Position numbers and translations under genes: made by a program. Positions 7,037 through 15,277 of a DNA stretch of 33,878 bases are shown here, piece after piece; position 1 is the first letter of the stretch, and every line of letters begins with the position of its first letter. The notes under the pieces are model-generated. The model saw nothing but the letters and a program-made list of their open reading frames with translations. It was not told where the DNA came from and did no database searches. The DNA comes from Acidimicrobiia bacterium UBA4744 (GTDB lineage Bacteria; Actinomycetota; Acidimicrobiia; Spongiisociales; UBA4744), in NCBI GenBank assembly GCA_002403855.1, contig DHIO01000041.1:75760-109637 (forward strand). The letters run 5' to 3'.

Positions 7037-9073
7037 TCACAGATCGGGCAGTTCAATCGTGTAGTCGATCGCCACCGTCGATCCACCCGAACCCACCATC
7101 AGAGGAACCACCACCCGGGCCTGCTCGATGAGACAGATACTCTCCTGCTCGGCTTCGCAATAGACCAGGTAGAGGTCGCCGGTTATGGAACCATCCCCAG
7201 CCTTGAAGGTTGCAGGTATCTCCATCGGAAAGGACGGGTTCACCACCGAACCAGCGGCATCCGGGGCCAGAGCGGCCACCCCACCGTCAACCTTCCACTC
7301 GAAGCGGGACGGAGCGAACGGGTTGACCTTGTACCCGGCCGGGAAGGCGACATCCAGGATCAGGCTGCCGGAACCGGGCGCCACGTTGAAAGGATCCAGG
7401 GTGACGACCGTGCCTCCGAAGCGATCGACATCTGAGTCGACCGCGTAGCGTTCCAAGCCGGTGAGCACCAGCGTCGCCGTCTCTCCTGTGGCTTGATCGA
7501 CGGTCCTGACCGAATGGTTGTTGGTGTCGGCAACGTAGAGCTTCCCGTTGGCCGCGTCGAGTCCGCCCGGCTCGTAGAACAGCGGATCGAGTCCGTCCCT
7601 CCATCCCCGGCCACCCGCCAGCGTCTTCACCGCACCGGTATCAGGATCGATGCGCTTGATCTTGGAGTTGTAGGTGTCGGCCACCCACACGTAGCCCGCT
7701 TCCACGGCCACCCCGAGCGGGTGCTGCAGGCGCGCCTCGGTGCCGACCCCGTCCTCGTCGCCAAAACTGAACAGGTCCTGGTCGCTGCCGGCGAGGATGC
7801 CCACCATGCGCTCCTCACCGTCAACGTCGGCCCAACGGATCGAACTGCTCTCGGAGTCGGCGAAGTAGAGGCGCCCCTTTCCGTCGAGGTCGACTCCGCT
7901 CGGTTGTGCTAGTTCTGCCTCGTCCAACGCTCCGTTGGTGGTGCTCTCTCGAGCGTTTCCGGCGTACGGCCGGGCCACCCCTTCAGCCAGGTCGATCATC
8001 CATATCTGGTGGTAACCGGCCATCGCCACGTACAGCCGGTCGCCGGCCAGGGCAAGGTCCCAGGGTGAGTTCAGACCGGTGGTCGGCGAGGACCCGCCGG
8101 TTGGTGGAAACGTGCCCTTCGACCCGGTACCCGCCACTGTGGAAACCTGGCCGGTTGGGAGATCGACCATGCGAATCAGATGGTTTTCGGTGTCCGCGAT
8201 GTACAACCTCTCCCCGTCCCGGCTCAAGGCCAGCCCCTGGGGTTGATTGAAGGAGGCCGTACGCAGAAAGCCGTCGGCTCGGCCCCGATCCCCACTGCCG
8301 ATGACCTCGATCACGTTTCCATCCTCGAGGCCGGTCACGATGATCCGGTGGTGATTGGTGTCGGCGATGAACAGCCGGTCGCCGTCTGCGTCGGCCAGAA
8401 CCTTGCCCGGGAAGGAAAGAGCAGTTTCCGGCAGGCCCGCCTTCTCGAGCTTGATGTCCAGAGGACTGGAATCGATCTGTCCCTCGAACTCCTGGACGAG
8501 GGAGTCGAGCACGGGCTTGAACAGGCTGTAGACACCCTCACCACTGTGGCCACCGACAACGTTTCCGGCGGGATCAACAATCGCCAACGTCGGCCAGGCC
8601 TGCACTCCCCAACTGCGCCATACTGCAAAGTCGGCGTCGTTGACCACCGGATGTTCCAGTCCGTAGCGAAGAATGATCTGGCGGATGTTGTCGGTGTCGG
8701 CTTCGTTCTCGAACTTGGCCGAATGGACGCCGATCACCACAAGCTCTTGGGCAAACTCCTCTTCGAGCCGTTTGAGGTCCGGAATGACGTGAATGCAATT
8801 GATGCAGCCGTACGTCCAGAAGTCGAGAATCACGATCTTGCCGCGTAATTGCTCGAGGGTCAGCGGCCGGTCGGTGTTGAGCCAATCGAGGTCGGGCGGG
8901 AACTCCGGCGCTCGCGTGTCACCTGCGTAGGACTGCTCGGTGGTGCCGGTCCTTTCCCGAGCCGTAGTGGACGCGGTCTCGGCGGTGGCCGGGTTGGAGG
9001 AGCCGTTCTGGGTACAGGCGGCCACCACAACCGCCAAGCCGGCGATGAGTAGGAAGGGAATCCGCTTCACCAT
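7037..9073 (-). CDS. NHLRC2-like lipoprotein: thioredoxin fold plus NHL beta-propeller
   Basis: This 678-aa exported protein begins with a lipoprotein signal (VAAC, Cys20), then a low-complexity linker to about residue 60. A thioredoxin-like domain (about 60-205) has a CINC pair at Cys90/Cys93 in VILDFWTYGCINCIHVIPDL. A beta-propeller of NHL repeats follows (about 235-560), with repeated LFIADTNHHRI, LYIADTENHLIR, YVWVADTYNSKIK and LYVADTNNHSVR blades. A C-terminal beta-sandwich of about 110 residues completes it. The order matches the NHLRC2 family. The lipid anchor places it on the outer face of the membrane, with a thiol-redox role inferred. The ATG was chosen because it directly precedes the signal peptide. 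Confidence 0.9.
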   Translation of the reverse strand: MVKRIPFLLIAGLAVVVAACTQNGSSNPATAETASTTARERTGTTEQSYAGDTRAPEFPPDLDWLNTDRPLTLEQLRGKIVILDFWTYGCINCIHVIPDLKRLEEEFAQELVVIGVHSAKFENEADTDNIRQIILRYGLEHPVVNDADFAVWRSWGVQAWPTLAIVDPAGNVVGGHSGEGVYSLFKPVLDSLVQEFEGQIDSSPLDIKLEKAGLPETALSFPGKVLADADGDRLFIADTNHHRIIVTGLEDGNVIEVIGSGDRGRADGFLRTASFNQPQGLALSRDGERLYIADTENHLIRMVDLPTGQVSTVAGTGSKGTFPPTGGSSPTTGLNSPWDLALAGDRLYVAMAGYHQIWMIDLAEGVARPYAGNARESTTNGALDEAELAQPSGVDLDGKGRLYFADSESSSIRWADVDGEERMVGILAGSDQDLFSFGDEDGVGTEARLQHPLGVAVEAGYVWVADTYNSKIKRIDPDTGAVKTLAGGRGWRDGLDPLFYEPGGLDAANGKLYVADTNNHSVRTVDQATGETATLVLTGLERYAVDSDVDRFGGTVVTLDPFNVAPGSGSLILDVAFPAGYKVNPFAPSRFEWKVDGGVAALAPDAAGSVVNPSFPMEIPATFKAGDGSITGDLYLVYCEAEQESICLIEQARVVVPLMVGSGGSTVAIDYTIELPDL

Positions 9074-9177
9074 CCCGACAGCTTGCCAGGCTCGCGGAGT
9101 TAGAAGCTGAAGGTGAGAGGGGAAGCAATGACGGCCCGGGGTCACTCCACGAAATCCTCGGCCTACCAGCCGGCCCG

Positions 9178-9195
9178 GTCCCGGCCGACCGGGAC
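9178..9195. terminator. Hairpin between pepP and the NHL gene
   Basis: A perfect 7-bp stem (GTCCCGG/CCGGGAC) with a 4-nt loop lies in the 189-bp gap (9074-9262). A second weaker GCCTCG/CGAGGC stem follows at about 9206-9225. Transcription comes from pepP on the minus strand, so this is probably its terminator. I see no gene in the gap. Confidence 0.4.
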
Positions 9196-9262
9196 AACCC
9201 CTTCGCCTCGTTGCAGGCGAGGCCTCCAGGCGTATCGGAGGCCCGCAATCGACCCCTCGAGG

Positions 9263-10717
9263 TCAGAACCTCGGCATTCGAGACTGTTCGGCGCAGATCG
9301 TTTCGATCTCCTCGGTTGAGGAGGGAACCCCGGAAGTCAAGTTCTCGTATCCGCCTGCAATGATGAGAATGTCGTCCTCGATCCGAACCCCGAGTCCGCG
9401 AAATTCCGCGGGAATCGGGTGTTCGACCGATCCGGCCTTGTCCCTTTCCTCTGCCTCGAGCTTCCGAGCCGCCTCGGTACCCACCAGATAGCGACGTTCC
9501 ATCCAGGCTTCGAAGTCGTACTCGAGCAGCGGGAAGGACGTAGACGTCCGGGCCGGATCCACGTATAGGCCCGGCTCAACGGTGAAAGCCATCGACGCTT
9601 CCAGGGGTCGTGAGGTCTGGTCGGGGACCGCGTAGCTGCCTACATCGTGGACGTCCATGCCCAGCCAGTGGCCCGTCCCGTGCATGAAGAATTCGCGATA
9701 GTGATGCATGGCCAACGAGTCGTCCAACCGGCGCGGTAGAAGACCGAGGTCGATGAGGCCTTCGGTCAGCACCCGCTTGGACGTTTCGTGCATCTCCTTC
9801 ATCGAGGCTCCCGGCGCGGCCTTCAGTAGGGCAGCCTGCTGAGCGGAGAGCACTACTTCGTAGAGAGCCTTCTGGGGGGAGGTAAAAGTTCCGTCGACCG
9901 GAAAGGTGCGGGTGACGTCGGCCGAGTAGTACCCATATTCGGCTCCCGCATCGACCAGCAACAGATCGCCGGCTTCCATCTTGCGAGTGTTCTCCACATA
10001 GTGAAGGATGCAGGCATTGGGACCGGAAGCGACAATCGACTCGTAGCCGAGCCGGGATGCTCCCTCGACACGAAACCGGTATTCGAGGGCTGCCTGCACC
10101 TGGTACTCGAAGAGCCCAGGACCGGCGAACTTCATCGCTTCGAGGTGCCCGCCGACCGAGATCTCACATGCGCGGCGGAGCTTTTCGACCTCAAGGTCGG
10201 ATTTGCGCAGGCGCATCTCGCTGAGAATGGTGTGGGGATCCACGATCGCGTCCGGTACCTCCCGTCCATCCCGGGAGCGAAATCGCCGGGCCTGACCCAG
10301 CACCGACCTGACCGTGCGGTCATGGGCCGGGTGTCCCATGGAGTAGTACAGAACAGGGCAACCCACCAGGTAGCCGCGCAGTCTCTCGGCGAGTTCCTTC
10401 AACGGATAGGCGGCGTCGGCTCCGTAGTCGGCCCTGGCGCCTTCAACCCCGGACCGCCGGCCGTTCCAGATCTCTGCTTCCCGATCGCGGGGTCTCACGA
10501 AGAGAACGTATCGCTCCTCGTCGTGGGCGGGATTGATGATCGCCACCGCGTCCGGTTCATCGAAGCCGGTGAGAAAGCGGAAATCGCTGTTCTGCCGAAA
10601 AGGATGCTCAACATCCCGGTTCCGGGTCTGCCGACCGCCGGCGGGGATCACGGCGATGCCGTCACCGACGGCCGCGGCGAAGCGCTCACGGCGTTCGCGA
10701 AAGGATGCTTGGTTCAT
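9263..10717 (-). CDS. pepP: Xaa-Pro aminopeptidase (M24B)
   Basis: This cytoplasmic dimetal peptidase releases the N-terminal residue before a proline. The protein is 484 aa. The N-terminal aminopeptidase-P domain (about 1-170) includes NSDFRFLTGFDEPDAVAII. The pita-bread catalytic domain shows all the metal ligands expected of the family: VDAGAEYGYYSADVTRTF (two Asp), FFMHGTGHWLGMDVHD (His), FTVEPGLYVD (Glu) and GVRIEDDILI (Glu). The ATG begins the conserved region, and a TACGCT box ends seven bases before it. The reading frame upstream of this ATG has no family similarity and overlaps the neighbouring gene. Confidence 0.93.
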   Translation of the reverse strand: MNQASFRERRERFAAAVGDGIAVIPAGGRQTRNRDVEHPFRQNSDFRFLTGFDEPDAVAIINPAHDEERYVLFVRPRDREAEIWNGRRSGVEGARADYGADAAYPLKELAERLRGYLVGCPVLYYSMGHPAHDRTVRSVLGQARRFRSRDGREVPDAIVDPHTILSEMRLRKSDLEVEKLRRACEISVGGHLEAMKFAGPGLFEYQVQAALEYRFRVEGASRLGYESIVASGPNACILHYVENTRKMEAGDLLLVDAGAEYGYYSADVTRTFPVDGTFTSPQKALYEVVLSAQQAALLKAAPGASMKEMHETSKRVLTEGLIDLGLLPRRLDDSLAMHHYREFFMHGTGHWLGMDVHDVGSYAVPDQTSRPLEASMAFTVEPGLYVDPARTSTSFPLLEYDFEAWMERRYLVGTEAARKLEAEERDKAGSVEHPIPAEFRGLGVRIEDDILIIAGGYENLTSGVPSSTEEIETICAEQSRMPRF

Positions 10718-10724
10718 GCGCAGC

Positions 10725-10730
10725 AGCGTA
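10725..10730 (-). promoter_or_regulatory. Leaderless-type -10 box (TACGCT)
   Basis: TACGCT ends seven bases before the pepP ATG. No Shine-Dalgarno lies between the box and the start codon. Confidence 0.5.
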
Positions 10731-10782
10731 GCGTGGGGACTCCCCTCACTCTTCATGGATATCGGAGCTCGCTCCTGCACCA

Positions 10783-11760
10783 CTATCTCGAGCGCACGAG
10801 GCTCGAGGATCGTGCGATCGTCGCGAACAGTGGATAGTGGTCTGAGCCGAAGTTCTCGCCGAGGCGCCGATCGATGGTGGTCAGGTCCGCAGTGTGGACC
10901 AGATGGTCGATCGGAATGCTGAACAGCGAATGACCGACCGGCCAGGAGGCTTGAACTCCAAAACCCCGTTGCGAGTTCACCAGGCCCCCTTCGCTGACCA
11001 GGGAGAACCCGCGTGACCACGTCGAGGCGTTGAAGTCCCCCGTCACCACCACCGGGAAGGTCTGGCGGGCGGCCCACTCGCCGACGGCCCGCAATTGTTC
11101 GTCGCGGGCAGCCGCCCGGCCCGGGCTGACCGGTGACAGCGGGTGCGTGCCGAGAACCTTGATCTCGCTTCCGCTCAACTCGGTGGTGACCTCTATCGAC
11201 AACTGGCCAGCATCGCCCAGGGCGACCACCTTGGCGACGGCGTCTCCCCCCAGCAAAGCCAAGGTGCCGAACAATGATCCCGGCGCCCGGGCGCTGACTA
11301 TCCGGTAGGGAAGACTCGATCCGGCCAGCGCCTCTTCCCAATCGATGGAAGTTTCGTGGACGAAGATGATGTCGGCTGCACTGGCATCCAGATAGTCAAT
11401 GACGGCGTCTCGCTCCGGGTTGGACGCCGTCACGTTGAAACTCAGGATCTGGAGAGTGCCCGAGCCATCCGGTGGAGTCGGGGGAGCTAGGTACAGCGGG
11501 ATGATGAGGGCCAGATTGACCGCCAGAGCCGTACCGGTCAGTAAAGCTATCCCTCGCCTCCGCAACCAGGCAGGTACTAGAAAGGCCGGCACCAGCAGCG
11601 CGGCATACTGGACCCGAAAGTGGGCGGCGAGATCGAAGCCCCACCAGACTCCACCGAGGAAGCCGGCGACGGTGAGGACGACCAGTAACAGACCGACGGC
11701 GGTTGCGAAGTTTCCGATCAGCTTCACCGGCGCTGAGATCGATCGTGTCGTCGGAACCAT
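10783..11760 (-). CDS. Membrane-anchored endonuclease/exonuclease/phosphatase family protein
   Basis: The 325-aa protein has three N-terminal membrane helices (about residues 15-100) followed by an extracytoplasmic EEP domain. EEP motifs are all present: LQILSFNVTASN, ADIIFVHETSIDWEEAL (metal-binding Glu), GTHPLSPVSP, VVVTGDFNASTWS (catalytic Asp and Asn), PIDHLVHT and GSDHYPLFATI (Asp-His pair). The family includes nucleases and phospholipid or inositol phosphatases; the substrate cannot be told here. The ATG begins the first hydrophobic segment. A TACCAT box (11773-11778) ends 12 bases upstream, and GAGG is only two bases from the ATG. The gene sits 65 bp upstream of pepP on the same strand. 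Confidence 0.85.
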   Translation of the reverse strand: MVPTTRSISAPVKLIGNFATAVGLLLVVLTVAGFLGGVWWGFDLAAHFRVQYAALLVPAFLVPAWLRRRGIALLTGTALAVNLALIIPLYLAPPTPPDGSGTLQILSFNVTASNPERDAVIDYLDASAADIIFVHETSIDWEEALAGSSLPYRIVSARAPGSLFGTLALLGGDAVAKVVALGDAGQLSIEVTTELSGSEIKVLGTHPLSPVSPGRAAARDEQLRAVGEWAARQTFPVVVTGDFNASTWSRGFSLVSEGGLVNSQRGFGVQASWPVGHSLFSIPIDHLVHTADLTTIDRRLGENFGSDHYPLFATIARSSSLVRSR

Positions 11761-11871
11761 GACCTCGGCCGAATGGTAGGTGGGCGGCCGGTCGAGCAGA
11801 TCAAGGGGACGGTGGTTGATCCAATATCTGGGGTTTTGAGTCACGTTGAATGTTCCAGAAAAGGCTCGAGC

Positions 11872-12066
11872 ATGCCAACTCCGCACATCGAAGCCGGTGG
11901 CGAGGATTTCGCCGAGGCGGTCCTCCTCCCCGGGGACCCGGTGCGAGCGCAACACATCGCCGCGACCTCCCTCGACCACCCGCGGCAGGTGACGGCGGTA
12001 CGCAACATGCTCGGGTATACCGGAACCGACATGCCGGTCTCGACCATGGGCACCGGGATGGCGGGC
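11872..12066 (+). pseudogene. deoD: Truncated purine-nucleoside phosphorylase (deoD remnant)
   Basis: The first 65 codons match the N-terminus of DeoD (MPTPHIEAGGEDFAEAVLLP, GDPVRAQHIAATSL, VTAVRNMLGYTGT, TMGTGMAG), including the His, Gly and Arg residues that bind phosphate and nucleoside. Similarity then stops. A normal DeoD has about 235 residues; roughly 170 are missing. The open frame runs on into DNA antisense to argH with no family resemblance. AAAAGG is still present seven bases before the ATG. The segment just before the MGxGM motif is also 2-3 residues shorter than usual. Explanations are a deletion joining this stub to the argH 3' flank, or a misassembly; expression as a short protein is less likely. 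Confidence 0.8.
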
Positions 12067-12142
12067 CGGGAGGGTCCGAGCAGAGGAACACAACGATCGA
12101 GCGGACCGGCTGCCGCACACCACGTCGAAGGGCGAAACCCGG

Positions 12143-13501
12143 TCAGGCCTCTCTCAGGACAGACCGAAGCTCGGCCAGCTGGTCGAGAACCGACACGTAG
12201 CTCCCGCCTCCCGGCGTGTGGCGCCGCTCCACGGAGCTTTGGGGATCGATCACTTCGAGGTCCTCGGGTACGAAACTGAGATGGGCAGCTTCCAGCTCGC
12301 CGGCGGTGACGTCGGCCAGGTTCTTGCCTTCGGACAGAAGACGGGCGACAAGCCGTCCCACCGCGTCGTGGGCCTCTCGAAACGGTATTCCCCGCGCCGC
12401 CAGAACCTCGGCCAGATCGAGAGCCGTGACCCAGCTTGCCGGTGGCGGCGGATCGAATTCTGCTGAAGCGACCATACCCGAGAGGGCCGCCAGAGCCCCG
12501 GCCAGAGTGTCGTCTGCGTCGAGGACGGCCGCCTTGTCTTCTTGGAGATCACGGTTGTAGCTGAGCGGCAGCCCCTTCTGCATGGTCATGAGGCCTGTGA
12601 GATCACCGATTACCCGGGCGGCCTTACCCCGTGCCAGTTCTGCAATGTCGGCGTTCTTCTTCTGCGGAAGAGCCGAAGAGCCGGTCGTGTAGCGGTCGGC
12701 GAAGGTCACCCAACCGAACTCGGTTGTCGACCAGAGAACCAGCTCCTCGCCGAGACGGGAAAGGTTGACGAGCGCCTGAGCACAGCAGAAGGCATACTCG
12801 GCGGCGAAGTCCCGCGATGCTACGGCATCAAGCGAATTGGCAAATGTGGCCTTCATGCCGAGCTCCTCGGTGACGATGAGCGGATCGAGGGGCAGACTGC
12901 TCCCGCCCGAAGCGCCGGCGCCGAGGGGTGATACCGCGATCCGGCTTTCCGCCTCTTCGAACCGCTCGACATCGCGCACCAACATCCAGGCGTAGGCCAG
13001 GAGATGATGGGCGAGCGGAATCGCTTGCGCTTGCTGGAGGTGCGTGTAGGAGGGAACGATGACGTCTCCGACCTCCTCGGCCTTGTCGGCGAGGATCCTT
13101 CCGAACGACCTGAGCTGCTCTACTCGCCGACGAGCCGCCCTCATGAGGTACAGCCGCAGGTCGAGAGACACCTGATCGTTGCGAGACCGCCCGGTGTGAA
13201 GCTTCCCGGCTACGGCTCCGACCGTCTCGTGAAGCCGGCGTTCCACAGCCGTGTGGACGTCCTCGTCGGCATCTTCGAATTCGAAACGTCCCTGCCGGGC
13301 TTCCTGAAGAAGGTCTCCGAGAGCCTCCACGAGCTGCTGCGCCTCCTCCTCGGTGAGCAACCCCACCTCACCCAGCATCCGGGCGTGCGCAGCCGACCCG
13401 AGAAGGTCGTCCTGCAGGAGCCGCCGATCCGATTGTTCGACCGTGAACGACATCAGATCCTCATGAGGATCCTCCGAGAAACGCCCGCCCCACAGGGTCA
13501 T
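12143..13501 (-). CDS. argH: Argininosuccinate lyase
   Basis: It splits argininosuccinate into arginine and fumarate, the last step of arginine synthesis. The 452-aa protein belongs to the fumarase/aspartase superfamily. It has MTLWGGRFSEDP at the N-terminus, HTGRSRNDQVSLDLRLY, TYTHLQQAQ-type substrate loop (SYTHLQQAQAIPLAHHL with the catalytic His), and the signature GSSALPQKKNADIAELARGK. The ATG was chosen because MTLWGGRF is the usual family start; AAGG lies seven bases upstream inside a stem-loop. It is the last gene of the argR-argG-argH unit. Its 3' end meets the deoD remnant. Confidence 0.96.
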   Translation of the reverse strand: MTLWGGRFSEDPHEDLMSFTVEQSDRRLLQDDLLGSAAHARMLGEVGLLTEEEAQQLVEALGDLLQEARQGRFEFEDADEDVHTAVERRLHETVGAVAGKLHTGRSRNDQVSLDLRLYLMRAARRRVEQLRSFGRILADKAEEVGDVIVPSYTHLQQAQAIPLAHHLLAYAWMLVRDVERFEEAESRIAVSPLGAGASGGSSLPLDPLIVTEELGMKATFANSLDAVASRDFAAEYAFCCAQALVNLSRLGEELVLWSTTEFGWVTFADRYTTGSSALPQKKNADIAELARGKAARVIGDLTGLMTMQKGLPLSYNRDLQEDKAAVLDADDTLAGALAALSGMVASAEFDPPPPASWVTALDLAEVLAARGIPFREAHDAVGRLVARLLSEGKNLADVTAGELEAAHLSFVPEDLEVIDPQSSVERRHTPGGGSYVSVLDQLAELRSVLREA

Positions 13502-13502
13502 G

Positions 13503-13519
13503 AGACCGCCTTGCGGTCT
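13503..13519 (-). promoter_or_regulatory. Stem-loop over the argH ribosome-binding site
   Basis: A perfect 7-bp inverted repeat (AGACCGC/GCGGTCT) with a 3-nt loop lies immediately upstream of the argH ATG. The AAGG Shine-Dalgarno falls in the loop and the 3' stem arm. It may lower argH translation relative to argG, or be an intercistronic processing element. Confidence 0.45.
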
Positions 13520-13534
13520 GGCGGCCGGCAACCG

Positions 13535-13560
13535 GAAACCCGAAGCCCGAAACTCGAACC
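13535..13560. repeat. Degenerate heptad repeat between argG and argH
   Basis: Units GAAACCC, GAAGCCC, GAAACTC and a partial GAACC repeat with a 7-base period and end eight bases from the argG stop. The period, consensus and position just 3' of a minus-strand gene match the array at the left window edge. Confidence 0.6.
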
Positions 13561-13568
13561 AGGTGACC

Positions 13569-14774
13569 TCACTCGCCCTCCCCGAGGCGTTCTTCTGCCA
13601 GGGTGCGCAGTCTCAGGGCCTGCAAACGGATGAACCCGCTGGCATCCGCCTGTTCGTAGACGTCGTCCTCTTCGAAGGTAACGGTGGCCTGGTCGTACAG
13701 ACCGAAGGAATCGGAGCGACGCCCCTCGACGTAGACCTGGCCCTTGTAGAGCTTGAGCCGCGCCTCACCGCTCACACGGCGCTGTACGTCATCCATGAAG
13801 GCCTGGAGCGCCTCTCGCTCAGGAGCGAACCAAAAACCGTTGTAGACCATCTCCGCGTAGCGGGGTACCAACTCGTCTCTCAGGTGGGCCACCTCTCTAT
13901 CCAGGGTGATCGACTCGACCGCCTTGTGGGCGTGGTGGAGGATGGTCCCGCCGGGGGTCTCGTAGACGCCTCTGCTCTTCATCCCGACGAAACGGTTCTC
14001 GACGATGTCGACCCGGCCGATCCCGTGCCGGCCTCCCAACCAATTGAGACGCTTCAACAGGGCAACCGGAGACAGCCGCTCCCCCTCCACCGCCACCGGG
14101 TTGCCCTCTTCATAGGTGATCGTCACCCATTCGGGTTGGTCGGGAGCATCCTCAGGATCGGCCGTCATGTGGAACATACCCGGCGGAGGTGCCTTCCAAG
14201 GATTTTCCAGCACTCCACCCTCATAGGAGACGTGCAGCAAGTTGGCGTCGGTGGAATAGGGCTTCTCAGCCGTCACCGGGATGGGTATCCGGTGCTCTTG
14301 TGCATACGCTACGCAATCGGCTCGTCCTCGCAGGGTCCACTCTCGCCAGGGAGCAACGACCTTGATATCCGGCTTGAGCGCGTAAGCAGAGAGCTCGAAG
14401 CGGACTTGGTCGTTCCCCTTGCCGGTGGCCCCGTGGGCGATGGCGTCCGCACCCGTCTTCTCGGCAACTTGGATCAAGCCTTTGGTAATCACTGGGCGGG
14501 CCAGCGAAGTCCCCAAGAGGTAATACCACTCGTAAACGGCGTTGGCCCGCAAAGCGGGAAAAACGTAGTCCGCCACGAATTCCTCGGTGACGTCCTCGGC
14601 AATCGCTTCCACCGCTCCGGTCTGGATCGCCTTGGCGCGGGCGGCCTCGACCTCATCGCCTTGACCCACATCGGCCGTGTAGGCCACCACTTCCACGCCA
14701 TATTCCTCGATGAGCCACTTCAGGATCACCGACGTATCGAGCCCGCCGGAATATGCCAGCACTATCTTCTTCAT
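13569..14774 (-). CDS. argG: Argininosuccinate synthase
   Basis: It joins citrulline and aspartate with ATP to form argininosuccinate. The 401-aa protein opens with the N-type PP-loop MKKIVLAYSGGLDTSVILKW. It continues with AYTADVGQGDEV, the citrulline/aspartate-binding GATGKGNDQVRFE, and GRHGIGRVDIVENRFVGMKSRGVYETPGG. The ATG overlaps the argR stop codon (ATGA), so translation is coupled to argR. Expression is expected from the ARG-box promoter in front of argR. Confidence 0.97.
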   Translation of the reverse strand: MKKIVLAYSGGLDTSVILKWLIEEYGVEVVAYTADVGQGDEVEAARAKAIQTGAVEAIAEDVTEEFVADYVFPALRANAVYEWYYLLGTSLARPVITKGLIQVAEKTGADAIAHGATGKGNDQVRFELSAYALKPDIKVVAPWREWTLRGRADCVAYAQEHRIPIPVTAEKPYSTDANLLHVSYEGGVLENPWKAPPPGMFHMTADPEDAPDQPEWVTITYEEGNPVAVEGERLSPVALLKRLNWLGGRHGIGRVDIVENRFVGMKSRGVYETPGGTILHHAHKAVESITLDREVAHLRDELVPRYAEMVYNGFWFAPEREALQAFMDDVQRRVSGEARLKLYKGQVYVEGRRSDSFGLYDQATVTFEEDDVYEQADASGFIRLQALRLRTLAEERLGEGE

Positions 14775-15238
14775 CGTCCTGCTCCAATTCGCTCCAATTG
14801 CCTCGCCAACCGCCACCCACCGACCTGTTCGTCGACGACCACCAGTAACGTGTCATCGCCGGCTACCGTCCCCAGCACGCCGGTCAGCCCTCCGCCGTCG
14901 ATGGCACCTGCGACGACCTGGGCGGCGCCGGGCGGGGTTTTGATCACCACCAGGCTCCCGGTCGGCGTGATCGTCGTGGCGAACTGGGCCAACGCCCGCG
15001 ACACGGTTTCGTTGCCCTGGTCCGCGGGAGCAGGGACCTCCGGCAACGCATAGCCATACAGACCATCTGATGATCGCCTTTTCACCGCACCGAGGTCGGC
15101 CAGGTCCCGAGAGACCGTGGCCTGCGTGACCGGGAAACCCTCTCGGGTCAGTTGCTCGACCAGGTCCCTCTGGCGAGTGATGTGGCGGGTCATCAGAATG
15201 CGTCGCAGGGCTCGACGTCGTCCGGCGGTGTATCGCAT
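14771..15238 (-). CDS. argR: Arginine repressor ArgR
   Basis: This hexameric regulator binds ARG boxes when charged with arginine. The 155-aa protein has an N-terminal winged helix (about residues 8-75, with FPVTQATVSRDLADLGAVK as the recognition region) and a C-terminal arginine-binding/oligomerisation domain containing GTVAGDDTLLVVV (GTxAGDDT signature). The ATG was chosen because the N-terminal helix aligns with the family from there. A strong promoter sits directly upstream, giving an almost leaderless message. The protein probably represses its own operon (argRGH) and argCB. Confidence 0.95.
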   Translation of the reverse strand: MRYTAGRRRALRRILMTRHITRQRDLVEQLTREGFPVTQATVSRDLADLGAVKRRSSDGLYGYALPEVPAPADQGNETVSRALAQFATTITPTGSLVVIKTPPGAAQVVAGAIDGGGLTGVLGTVAGDDTLLVVVDEQVGGWRLARQLERIGAGR

Positions 15239-15247
15239 AGTCCCGGG

Positions 15248-15277
15248 ATTATACGAATACTTGCATATATCAGTCAA
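15248..15277 (-). promoter_or_regulatory. argR promoter with embedded ARG box
   Basis: On the minus strand, TTGACT (-35, 15272-15277), an 18-bp spacer and TATAAT (-10, 15248-15253) form a near-consensus promoter. Transcription should begin about three bases before the argR ATG. The 18-bp element TATACGAATACTTGCATA (plus strand, 15250-15267) fills the spacer and most of the -10 box. It matches the element in the argC promoter at all positions outside a variable core. Bound ArgR would occlude RNA polymerase, implying autorepression. The -35 overlaps the ogt stop codon. Confidence 0.8.

Noticed and set aside
9263..11341. A 692-codon version of pepP with an N-terminal extension
   Set aside because: The extra N-terminal part is antisense-like sequence overlapping the EEP gene. 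The ATG at 10717 fits the family start and has a promoter box directly before it.
11773..12279. Whole 168-codon plus-strand frame around the deoD stub as one functional gene
   Set aside because: Only codons from 11872 to about 12066 resemble DeoD; the rest is antisense to argH or upstream of the ribosome-binding site and has no similarity.
13500..15053. 517-codon plus-strand frame opposite argG
   Set aside because: It is fully antisense to argG, which has a complete set of family motifs; long antisense frames are common at this GC content.
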